Below, one piece after another: positions 27,843 through 35,479 of a DNA stretch of 48,776 bases; position 1 is the stretch's first letter, and each line of letters begins with the position of its first letter. The notes under the pieces were generated by a model. That model did no database searches and was not told where the DNA came from. It saw nothing but the letters and a program-made list of their open reading frames with translations. The DNA is taken from NCBI GenBank assembly GCA_028225715.1, contig JAOIXS010000007.1:1-48776 (forward strand), read 5' to 3'. The DNA is from Candidatus Pelagibacter sp. Its GTDB lineage: Bacteria > Pseudomonadota > Alphaproteobacteria > Pelagibacterales > Pelagibacteraceae. Made by a program: the position numbers and the translations under genes.

Positions 27843-28787
27843 CTAATTTAATTTTGCAGGAACTTTAAAAACAATATTTTCTTTGATAATTTCAACTTCC
27901 TCAATTTTTATTTTAAAATTATCTTTTAATTTATTAATGAAATTTTCAACTAGAATTTCAGGTGCTGATGCACCAGAAGAAATACCTATTGTTCTACAAT
28001 TTTGTATTTTTTTAAAAGGAATTTCACTTTCAGAGTGAATTAATTCAGCATGTGGGCAGCCAGTTTGTTCTGCTACCTCAACTAAACGAACTGAATTTGA
28101 GGAATTTCTACTTCCTAAAACAAAAAACATATCACATTGCTTGGCAATATTTTTAACAGCTGATTGACGATTAGTGGTTGCATAGCAAATATCCTCTTTA
28201 AATGGTTCTTTAATTTGTGGAAATTTTTTTTTAAGAGCTTTTATAATATTTTTAGTATCATCAACAGACAGAGTTGTTTGAGTAACATATGCAATTTTTT
28301 TATTATCATCCAATTTATATAACTCAACATCATGCTCATCTTGAATCAAATCAATCGTATTTTCTGGTAATTGCCCCATAGTACCAATAACTTCTGGATG
28401 ATTGTTATGACCTATAAGAACAATATGGTAACCAGCTTTGTGAAGGTTTTCTGCTTCTCTATGAACTTTTGATACAAGAGGACAGGTAGCATCTATGTAC
28501 TCCATATTATAGCCATTAGCTTCTAGAGGTACTGACTTTGGTACACCATGTGCAGAAAAAATTACTGGTCTAGTTTTATCTTCAACCTCTGCTAACTCTT
28601 CAACAAAAATTGCACCTATCGCCTTAAGACTATCCACTACATGTTTATTGTGAACTATTTCATGTCGCACATAAACTGGTGCACCATATTTTTTTATACT
28701 TTTTTTAACTATTTCTATTGCTCTTTCTACTCCAGCACAAAAACCTCTTGGAGCAGATAACAATACTTTAATTTCTTTATTTTTCAT
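27843..28787 (-). CDS. ispH: 4-hydroxy-3-methylbut-2-enyl diphosphate reductase
   Basis: [4Fe-4S] enzyme for the last MEP-pathway step, giving IPP and DMAPP. 314 residues with APRGFCAGVERAIEIV (first cysteine), VRHEIVHNKHVV, DATCPLVSKVH (second), the histidine block IGHNNHPEV, ICYATTNRQSAV (third cysteine) and ISSGASAPE. It overlaps blh by 11 bp, so the isoprenoid precursor step is co-transcribed with the carotenoid/retinal genes that consume its product. Confidence 0.97.
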   Translation of the reverse strand: MKNKEIKVLLSAPRGFCAGVERAIEIVKKSIKKYGAPVYVRHEIVHNKHVVDSLKAIGAIFVEELAEVEDKTRPVIFSAHGVPKSVPLEANGYNMEYIDATCPLVSKVHREAENLHKAGYHIVLIGHNNHPEVIGTMGQLPENTIDLIQDEHDVELYKLDDNKKIAYVTQTTLSVDDTKNIIKALKKKFPQIKEPFKEDICYATTNRQSAVKNIAKQCDMFFVLGSRNSSNSVRLVEVAEQTGCPHAELIHSESEIPFKKIQNCRTIGISSGASAPEILVENFINKLKDNFKIKIEEVEIIKENIVFKVPAKLN

Positions 28788-29712
28788 TTTTTTCTAAAAG
28801 ATACTCAAGCAATATATGAGGAAAGGTTAAAGACGCCAAACCAATAAATATAACTTTTAGTATTGCATCATTTAATTGGTAGAAATTAGAAAGGAAATAT
28901 AAGCTTATGATATACAAAATTGCAGTTAAAACTGTAAGTGGCATAGCTTTTTTAATAAAGGTCATTACACCAATTTTCAAACTTTTTTCATTAAGCTCTG
29001 TTATCAACGAAATTGAATGTCGGAATGAATGTAGGAAGCAAAAGTATATTGTAAAGGCAACTAGTGGAGTTAAAAAATAATTAAGAACGATAATTGAAAA
29101 AAAATCTAAAAATATCAAAATATTTATAATTTTAAAATCTTTCAGAAAATAATAAATATTAGAAAGTAAAGAGATAGATAAAGCAAAAAGTAATATACTG
29201 TTATCTTCAATAAAGTTTAAGAATAAATAAAACTTTTCATTTTCTATTAAAAGTAATTTAAAAATATTAATTGTTTCAATGAAGTGAAACATTAATGGTG
29301 CAATTATTATTAGAGATCCTTTAGAGAAATAAAGAATTAGATTTGATACATTTTTATTATTTATCAAAAATTCTGTATCTTCTTTCCCAAAATGATATGA
29401 GGCAACTATTAAAAACAAAATAAGAGACATGGTTGGAAAAAATAACCAAAATATGATGATACCAATCCCAATAAGAGAATATATTAAATAAAAAAAATAA
29501 GATTTTTTTACATTATATAATTGGCTAAGTTTTTTACCTTTTTGATCATCTAGCGCACCATGTGAAATTCCAATTGTAAGAATAAGAAATAAACATACCA
29601 CTGGAGAGATAATTAAGTTTTCGAATTGATTAACAGCCAAAGCAATGGAGCATGAAAAAAGAAAAAAAATTATTGAATGATAGAAATTAATTTTATTTAT
29701 CAGACTGTGCAT
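28777..29712 (-). CDS. blh: Beta-carotene 15,15'-dioxygenase (Brp/Blh family)
   Basis: Integral membrane protein of 311 residues with about eight hydrophobic helices, cleaving beta-carotene into two retinals. The conserved histidine-bearing motifs are present: GISHGALDDQKG, SYHFGKEDTEF, FLHSFRHSISL and FPHILLEYLL near the C-terminus. Blh supplies the chromophore of proteorhodopsin in marine bacteria. No rhodopsin gene is in this window, so the opsin must be elsewhere. One base separates it from crtY. Confidence 0.92.
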   Translation of the reverse strand: MHSLINKINFYHSIIFFLFSCSIALAVNQFENLIISPVVCLFLILTIGISHGALDDQKGKKLSQLYNVKKSYFFYLIYSLIGIGIIIFWLFFPTMSLILFLIVASYHFGKEDTEFLINNKNVSNLILYFSKGSLIIIAPLMFHFIETINIFKLLLIENEKFYLFLNFIEDNSILLFALSISLLSNIYYFLKDFKIINILIFLDFFSIIVLNYFLTPLVAFTIYFCFLHSFRHSISLITELNEKSLKIGVMTFIKKAMPLTVLTAILYIISLYFLSNFYQLNDAILKVIFIGLASLTFPHILLEYLLEKNEK

Positions 29713-29713
29713 T

Positions 29714-30784
29714 TTATTTTAAGAGGGCTTTAATAAATAACCATTTTTTAGCTGTTTTAAGAATTATTAATAAATCTTGAAAAATATTACTCTTATTAGA
29801 TAGAAATTTAATTATAGTTTCGGGAGAGTTATCGAACATTTTGAAAAATATATTTGGCATTTGGTTAGCATGATTATTTAAAACTCTTAAAAATATCCTA
29901 TCTAGAAATTGATATTTTTTTTTAATTTCATATTTTCTTATTTTATCAATATTATCAATATTTTCTCTTATGAATCTGCTGTGCTCTTGAATATTCAAAA
30001 AAGTGTACCCAGTACTTAATCTAGTCATATGTCCGGCAGTACCTATATTTATTTTATTTTTTTCATTAATATTTGATGGATAAAAAAGTGGTATAGCACC
30101 ATTTTCTTTATAATTAATTTTGTAATTTTTAATATTTAGATGATTTTCAATATAATTTTTTAATTGCTGATCATAATCCATTTCCAGATCATTATTCATT
30201 TTAGATAACCACGTAGTTTCAACCATAGCCTTATTTTTACTAAAAGGTAATGTGTAAAAGAAATGAACACTTTCATACTGTTGACAATCAAAGTCCATTA
30301 AATTCATGATCTTTTCATCAAAAACATCTTTAGTAGTCTCGATCTCAATACCTTTAAAGTGTTGCCAAAGCTGATTTTCATTAGACTCTATTGAAGGAAC
30401 ACTATTGAAAACAAGCGAGTTATTTAAGCTTACCTCATTAATATTTTTATAAAATTTAATATTCAGATTTTGTTTTAGTATGGAGTTTATTTTTTTATAG
30501 AATAGTCCACTATCAATTGATTGATAAGGTAGCTTATTACATTTTAAAAATTTAGTTTTATTGGGTCTATTTATAGAAAAATTATCCCAACTTTTTTTAA
30601 CACAATCTTCAAAATTATGACTTGTTGTTTTCCAGAAAGACCAAGTCTTATCTCTTTTGTACTCTAATCTAGGTTCAATAATTGCTAATGTTTTATTTTT
30701 GAGCTTATTATGAGTTTCTAATTCGTATGCCAAAGATAACCCAGCACAACCACCACCAATAATTATATAATCAAATTCTTTCAT
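29714..30784 (-). CDS. crtY: Lycopene beta-cyclase
   Basis: FAD/NAD-dependent cyclase of the CrtY type, 356 residues, turning lycopene into beta-carotene. N-terminal dinucleotide fold IIIGGGCAGLSLAYEL, then the lineage-typical RDKTWSFWK, later ETTWLS, and GTAGHMTRLSTGYTF, where the family's FAD-contact and substrate motifs lie. It sits between crtB and blh, the expected pathway order, and overlaps crtB by 14 bp. Confidence 0.92.
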   Translation of the reverse strand: MKEFDYIIIGGGCAGLSLAYELETHNKLKNKTLAIIEPRLEYKRDKTWSFWKTTSHNFEDCVKKSWDNFSINRPNKTKFLKCNKLPYQSIDSGLFYKKINSILKQNLNIKFYKNINEVSLNNSLVFNSVPSIESNENQLWQHFKGIEIETTKDVFDEKIMNLMDFDCQQYESVHFFYTLPFSKNKAMVETTWLSKMNNDLEMDYDQQLKNYIENHLNIKNYKINYKENGAIPLFYPSNINEKNKINIGTAGHMTRLSTGYTFLNIQEHSRFIRENIDNIDKIRKYEIKKKYQFLDRIFLRVLNNHANQMPNIFFKMFDNSPETIIKFLSNKSNIFQDLLIILKTAKKWLFIKALLK

Positions 30785-31622
30785 TTAAATCTATTTCCTC
30801 ACTAATTAAAAAGTGTTCATTGTTCATATAACCACTTTTTTGTTTGGTTACAAAAAGTGTTACTAAGTCAAATATAGAAAGAATGGTCTGATAGATTTTT
30901 GTAATATTATTTACATAAATCTTACCTGCTTTACTATAATTCTCTATATTCTTCGTTCTTAAAATTTTATCGCCTATTTTCTTGTAAACTCTTCTTGCCA
31001 CAAGTATGGCAAATCTAAACTTAAAGGGTATTTCCTTTATTGCTATAAAAGAGCTTTTATAAAATAAATCAGCTAAAGCCAAGGTGTCACTTATTGTCTT
31101 AAAATCATTCTTAATATAAAATCTATTAATCTTTGAGTCCTCCACAACATCCCTAGATATATTTGTTAATTGCATTGCAATGCCTAAATCTATGGCAGCT
31201 TTCATTGAATTGTCACCTTTAACATTTAAAATTTTTGCCATCATTAAGCCTACTGTACCAGCGACTCTGTAAGAATAAATTAACAAATCTTTTTTATTAT
31301 TTAATTGAACTTTTTTACTTAAATCTGATTCAACACCATCAAATAAATCTTTAATAATTTTTATTGAAATTAAATGATGATCCATAAGATCCCACATATT
31401 TTTAATTATTATATTATTATAGTTTTTATTAAGAAAGTCATTTTTAAAAACCAATAGATTTTTTTTCTTAACTTCTAATTTGCCATCGTTATCTGCAATA
31501 TTATCTACAGTTCTACAAAAATCATATAAAGACGAACACTTTTGATAGGTTTTTTTTGGTAAAAAGAAACCAGCCCAACTAAATGACTTTGCGTAAATAG
31601 ACAGGTAGTTTTTATTAGACAT
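30771..31622 (-). CDS. crtB: Phytoene synthase
   Basis: Condenses two GGPP into phytoene; 283 residues. KSFSWAGFFLPKK and YDFCRTVDNIADN hold the first aspartate-rich motif (DNIAD), and LTNISRDVVEDSKINRFYI the second. Both are complete. Overlaps crtI by one base. The GGPP synthase gene (crtE) is not in the window, so that substrate must come from a prenyl synthase encoded elsewhere. Confidence 0.94.
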   Translation of the reverse strand: MSNKNYLSIYAKSFSWAGFFLPKKTYQKCSSLYDFCRTVDNIADNDGKLEVKKKNLLVFKNDFLNKNYNNIIIKNMWDLMDHHLISIKIIKDLFDGVESDLSKKVQLNNKKDLLIYSYRVAGTVGLMMAKILNVKGDNSMKAAIDLGIAMQLTNISRDVVEDSKINRFYIKNDFKTISDTLALADLFYKSSFIAIKEIPFKFRFAILVARRVYKKIGDKILRTKNIENYSKAGKIYVNNITKIYQTILSIFDLVTLFVTKQKSGYMNNEHFLISEEIDLNERI

Positions 31623-33079
31623 TATATAATCTTATCTAGAACTTTTGCTGAGGATAGTACACCAGGAACACCTGCACCAGGATGAGTTCCCGCTCCAACA
31701 AAATACAAACCATCATAAATTTCTGATTTATTATGAAACCTAAAATATGCAGACTGTGTAAATTTGGGCTGGATTGAAAAACCTGATCCAAATTTGGTAT
31801 TCAATTCATTTTCAAAATAATCTGGTGTTAAGTAAAAATCTTCAATAATATTTTCTCTAAGATTTGGTAGTAATGCTTTTTCCATTTTATCTATTACTAA
31901 ATTCTTCATTTTTTCACCCTCAATTTTCCAATCAATTTTGGATTGATTGTTTGGGACGGGCACGAGAACATAAAAGCAATCATTTCCTTCAGGTGCCATT
32001 GATTTGTCTGTAGCTGATGGTCTATGAAGGTAATAGCTTATGTCATTATTTAATTTTTTATTATCAAAAATATCACTCAGGTGTTCTTTATATTTATCAC
32101 CAAACTTGATTGTGTGATGCTCAACGTCTGGGTATGTTTTTTTTGTTCCAAAATAGTAAACAAATAGACCCATAGAATACTGCATTCGATTTTGTTTCCA
32201 TTTAAATAGAGAGCTTGTTTTATTTAGACTTAGAAGTTTTTCATATACAGCAGGAGGATCAGCATTACATATTACATTATTTGAAAGTATTTCTTTTTGA
32301 TTATCTAATTTTACTCCGGTAATTTTTCCATTATTTGAAATTATTTCTGTCACCTCATGTCCTTTGATTAATTCAATTTCTTGTTCAATCATTAATTTTT
32401 CTAAGCCATTTATTATGTTTCCAGTTCCACCCATTGAGTAATGAATACCCCATTTTTTTTCGAGATATAGAATTAATCCGTATATGGATGTTGTTGTAAA
32501 AGGGTTTCCACCAACTAATAGAGGATGCATGCTTAACATGCGTCTTAATTTTTCATTTTTTATATACGAAGAAACTAATGAATAAACTGATTTATAGCTT
32601 TTAAGCTTTAGTAGAGAGGGTAATTGCTTCATCATCACAAGAGGTTTATCAAATGGAACATCAGCTAGTTCTGTGAAACCTTTATCAAATATTTTTTTTG
32701 TAAATTTTACAAGCTGTTCATAACCCTTAACATCATCTTTATTTATTTCTTCAATTTGTTTTTTCATTTGATTTTCATCACCAGAGTAATCAAATACACC
32801 TCCATCTTCATAAATGAATCTATACCAAATTTTCAAAGGAGTTAGATTTATGTAATCTTGAGACTTCTTATTAAATAAAGTGAAAAGTTCCTCAATTAGA
32901 TACGGTGCAGTAATTACCGTCGGTCCAGCATCAAAAGTAAAACCATTTTTTTTAAACACTCTGGCTCTTCCACCTAAGTCAGGATGTTTTTCAATTAAAG
33001 TTACTTTATGATTTTTAGCTCTTAATCTTAATGCTGCAGCTATACCACCAAATCCAGAACCAATGACAATAGATTTCAT
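31622..33079 (-). CDS. crtI: Phytoene desaturase
   Basis: FAD-dependent CrtI-type desaturase, 485 residues, converting phytoene to lycopene. N-terminal IVIGSGFGGIAAALRLRAK, LIEKHPDLGGRARVFKKNGF and FDAGPTVITAP. C-terminal GLYFVGAGTHPGAGVPGVL is the bacterial-type carotenoid desaturase signature. It is the first carotenoid gene, 39 bp after atpF. A TATAAA (33088-33093, minus strand) eight bases before the ATG could be its own -10 box, though no good -35 is seen. Confidence 0.96.
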   Translation of the reverse strand: MKSIVIGSGFGGIAAALRLRAKNHKVTLIEKHPDLGGRARVFKKNGFTFDAGPTVITAPYLIEELFTLFNKKSQDYINLTPLKIWYRFIYEDGGVFDYSGDENQMKKQIEEINKDDVKGYEQLVKFTKKIFDKGFTELADVPFDKPLVMMKQLPSLLKLKSYKSVYSLVSSYIKNEKLRRMLSMHPLLVGGNPFTTTSIYGLILYLEKKWGIHYSMGGTGNIINGLEKLMIEQEIELIKGHEVTEIISNNGKITGVKLDNQKEILSNNVICNADPPAVYEKLLSLNKTSSLFKWKQNRMQYSMGLFVYYFGTKKTYPDVEHHTIKFGDKYKEHLSDIFDNKKLNNDISYYLHRPSATDKSMAPEGNDCFYVLVPVPNNQSKIDWKIEGEKMKNLVIDKMEKALLPNLRENIIEDFYLTPDYFENELNTKFGSGFSIQPKFTQSAYFRFHNKSEIYDGLYFVGAGTHPGAGVPGVLSSAKVLDKII

Positions 33080-33118
33080 TGGGTTAATTTATAGTTTTTT
33101 TAAAAAATTGTAAGGTAA

Positions 33119-33625
33119 TTATGAGCTTATTTTTTTTAAAGCTATTTTTGTTTCTTCAAGGTTTTTTTCAAAAAGACCATCAAGCTTTGATTTATCAACA
33201 GAAGTATTAATAATTTTTTTAACTGAATCAATGGCAATTTTAATTGAAACATCTTTTATTTCTTTAAGTGCAGCTTCTTTCATTTGTGAAATTTTATTTT
33301 CTGCTAAATTTTTTTTAATTTCTGAAGATTTATGAAATTTATCATTCATTTCAATTATAAGGTGATCACTATCTTTTTTAGCTTGTTGCAAAATGTCATT
33401 GCTTACTGTTTGTGCAGTATCAAGTTTATTTTGAGCACTATCTAATAAAAACTTTGCTTCTTGTCTTAGCTTTTCACTTTCATCAATCTCATTTTTAATA
33501 TCAAGGATAAGCTTATTTAAAAGTTCATTAATTTTTTGAGGTATTTTTAAATAAACTAAAGCTCCTATAAATATTAAAAAGGATATAGCTACCCAAAAAG
33601 TTGCATCAATTACCATAATATTCAT
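33119..33625 (-). CDS. atpF: ATP synthase F0 subunit b
   Basis: 168-residue stalk subunit: one N-terminal membrane helix (FWVAISFLIFIGALVYL) followed by a long charged coiled-coil rich in Lys, Glu and Ala. It starts within the end of the b' gene (20 bp overlap); a second in-frame ATG at 33616 is an equally possible start. Paired b and b' genes are usual for alphaproteobacteria, where they form a heterodimeric peripheral stalk. Confidence 0.92.
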   Translation of the reverse strand: MNIMVIDATFWVAISFLIFIGALVYLKIPQKINELLNKLILDIKNEIDESEKLRQEAKFLLDSAQNKLDTAQTVSNDILQQAKKDSDHLIIEMNDKFHKSSEIKKNLAENKISQMKEAALKEIKDVSIKIAIDSVKKIINTSVDKSKLDGLFEKNLEETKIALKKISS

Positions 33626-34196
33626 CCATTTTTTTTCTTGAAAGATCCTCTACTATTGCAGAAATACTACTACTATTAACTTCAGCACCTATTAGTTCTT
33701 GCAGTAAGTCAGAAGAGGTCTCTTCAGCAATCTTCTTAATTTTTTCTGGTGCACTATCTCTGAAAGTTTTTATTTCATTCTCTGCTTTATTAACTTCTTC
33801 ATCAATCTCTTTTTCTAGTGCTTCTTTTTTTACACCAATATCCTTCAGTACCTTTTCTCTAGCCTGTTTAAAGTGGTTTTTTGCTTCATTTTTGCTAGAC
33901 TGTACTATCTTTTCGTATTCTTCAATTTTTTGTTCACTTTCTTCTCTTTGCTTTTCTGCAGCCTCAATATTTTCTAAAATTTGAGATTTTCTAGTTTCTA
34001 AATTAGCACTTATTTTTGGAAGTATAAGTTTAGATAAAACAACATATAAAATTCCAAAAGTAATAATTAACCAAAAAATTTGAGAAACCCAAAACTCAGG
34101 ATTTAATTGAGGCATTCCACCGCTTTCAGCTGCAAAAGCTTCCATAAAAAACAGGAAGCTTAAAAATATCGACTGAAAAAATATTTTTTTAATCAT
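33606..34196 (-). CDS. atpG: ATP synthase F0 subunit b' (second b-type subunit)
   Basis: 196 residues. An N-terminal hydrophobic stretch ending AFAAESGG may be a cleaved signal; then MPQLNPEFWVSQIFWLIITF leads into the membrane helix. A long coiled coil follows. The PQL-P-x-x-W opening is typical of b' subunits. It follows atpE by 5 bp and overlaps atpF. The symbol atpG is used here in the alphaproteobacterial sense (b'), not gamma. Confidence 0.9.
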   Translation of the reverse strand: MIKKIFFQSIFLSFLFFMEAFAAESGGMPQLNPEFWVSQIFWLIITFGILYVVLSKLILPKISANLETRKSQILENIEAAEKQREESEQKIEEYEKIVQSSKNEAKNHFKQAREKVLKDIGVKKEALEKEIDEEVNKAENEIKTFRDSAPEKIKKIAEETSSDLLQELIGAEVNSSSISAIVEDLSRKKMDEYYGN

Positions 34197-34201
34197 TAAA
34201 T

Positions 34202-34429
34202 TTAAAATGCAAATAAAATAATTAACGCTACAACTAATCCAAATAGGCCAGTTGCTTCAGCTAAAGCAAAACCTAATAAAAGATTAGGAAATTGTTTTTG
34301 AGCTGCAGACGGGTTTCTCATTGCGCCAGAAAGGTAATTACCAAAAATAATTCCAATTCCAACACCGGCACCAGCTAGAGCTATTGCTGCTAGTCCTGCT
34401 CCGATCATTTTTGCTGCTTCTAATTCCAT
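34202..34429 (-). CDS. atpE: ATP synthase F0 subunit c
   Basis: 75-residue hairpin proteolipid forming the rotor ring. Helix 1 has the glycine-rich GAGLAAIALAGAGVGIGIIFG, the polar loop has RNPSAAQKQ, and helix 2 carries the proton-binding glutamate in FALAEATGLFGLVVALI. No sodium-binding signature is apparent. It has the strongest ribosome binding site I saw, AGGAGG five bases before the ATG, fitting the need for many copies per complex. Confidence 0.97.
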   Translation of the reverse strand: MELEAAKMIGAGLAAIALAGAGVGIGIIFGNYLSGAMRNPSAAQKQFPNLLLGFALAEATGLFGLVVALIILFAF

Positions 34430-34434
34430 TATAT

Positions 34435-34440
34435 CCTCCT
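34435..34440 (-). promoter_or_regulatory. Consensus Shine-Dalgarno of atpE
   Basis: AGGAGG on the minus strand, five bases from the atpE ATG at 34429. Most genes in the window lack a recognisable Shine-Dalgarno, so a perfect one here probably boosts synthesis of the c-ring subunit above the other F0 proteins. Confidence 0.8.
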
Positions 34441-34448
34441 TATGTTAG

Positions 34449-35183
34449 TTAATGGTGTAAATTTAATGCATCATTTAAGTAGATGCAGGTTAAGATTGCG
34501 AAAACATATGCTTGAAGAAAAGCAACTAGTATTTCCAAGCCAGTTAATGCAACCGAAAAACTCAGTGGAAGCCATCCACCAACTATTCCAAGGCTTATTA
34601 CAAAGCCTCCGAAAACTTTCATCATAGTATGACCAGCCATCATGTTTGCAAATAAACGAACTGAAAGACTAACCGGTCTACTTAAGTAAGAAATTATTTC
34701 TATAACAACTATTAGTGGTAATAGTACAGCAGGCACTCCACTAGGTACAAATAATTTTAAATATCCTAATCCATGTTTCATAAATCCAATAATTGTTACA
34801 CCCACAAAAATAAATGAAGCTAAGATAAAAGTAACGATGATATGGCTAGTTACTGTAAAGGCATAAGGGATCATCCCAAACATGTTGCAGAATAGTACAA
34901 ACATAAATATTGAGAAGATAAATGCAAAGTAGGGTTTTGCTTTTGATCCTGCGGTATCACTAATCATTTTGGAAACAAAAGTATAGCTTAATTCAGAAAG
35001 AAGTTGCATCTTGCTCGGCAGTAAAGAATTTTTTTTTGACCCTAAATTAAAAACTAATAAGATTGCAAGTGAACTAATCACCATAAACAAACTTGCGTTT
35101 GTAAAAGAAATATCTATTGCTCCTAATTTAATTTCTGGTCCAATTCTATAAACTTCGAATTGGTTCATTGGGTTTGTAGCCAT
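34449..35183 (-). CDS. atpB: ATP synthase F0 subunit a
   Basis: 244-residue membrane stator subunit forming the proton half-channels. PMNQFEVYRIGP at the N-terminus, then several helices, with the essential arginine in SLSVRLFANMMAGHTMMKVF and the C-terminal LEILVAFLQAYVFAILTCIYL. Spacing is 12 bp from atpI and 19 bp to atpE. Confidence 0.97.
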   Translation of the reverse strand: MATNPMNQFEVYRIGPEIKLGAIDISFTNASLFMVISSLAILLVFNLGSKKNSLLPSKMQLLSELSYTFVSKMISDTAGSKAKPYFAFIFSIFMFVLFCNMFGMIPYAFTVTSHIIVTFILASFIFVGVTIIGFMKHGLGYLKLFVPSGVPAVLLPLIVVIEIISYLSRPVSLSVRLFANMMAGHTMMKVFGGFVISLGIVGGWLPLSFSVALTGLEILVAFLQAYVFAILTCIYLNDALNLHH

Positions 35184-35195
35184 AATTTTTTAAGT

Positions 35196-35471
35196 CTATT
35201 TTTGCATATTTTTTGCAGATCTGAATACGTTTATAATTCCAGCAACAACACCTACAAAAAAAAATATTAATATTAACCAGGGCTTAGTACCAAAGGTCTT
35301 GTCTAAAATAAACCCTATAATTGTCCCAACTGCCACTGCGGACACTAATTCTGTGCTTAATTTAAAGGCAGTTCCAATAGAAGAGGGTGCCTCTTCATTT
35401 TTATAAAGATTTTTCTTAGAAAGCTTAGTTTTTGCAATCTCCAAGCGAGTTTTAAGGCTATCTTTTGGCAT
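35196..35471 (-). CDS. atpI: ATP synthase protein I (AtpI/AtpQ family)
   Basis: 91 residues: a hydrophilic head and two membrane helices (TELVSAVAVGTIIGFILDKTFG and PWLILIFFFVGVVAGIINV). The FxLDxxxGTxPWL...G...G pattern is that of AtpI-type assembly or ion-channel helpers leading F0 operons. It starts 8 bp after smc. Confidence 0.9.
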   Translation of the reverse strand: MPKDSLKTRLEIAKTKLSKKNLYKNEEAPSSIGTAFKLSTELVSAVAVGTIIGFILDKTFGTKPWLILIFFFVGVVAGIINVFRSAKNMQK

Positions 35472-35479
35472 TTAAGTTA

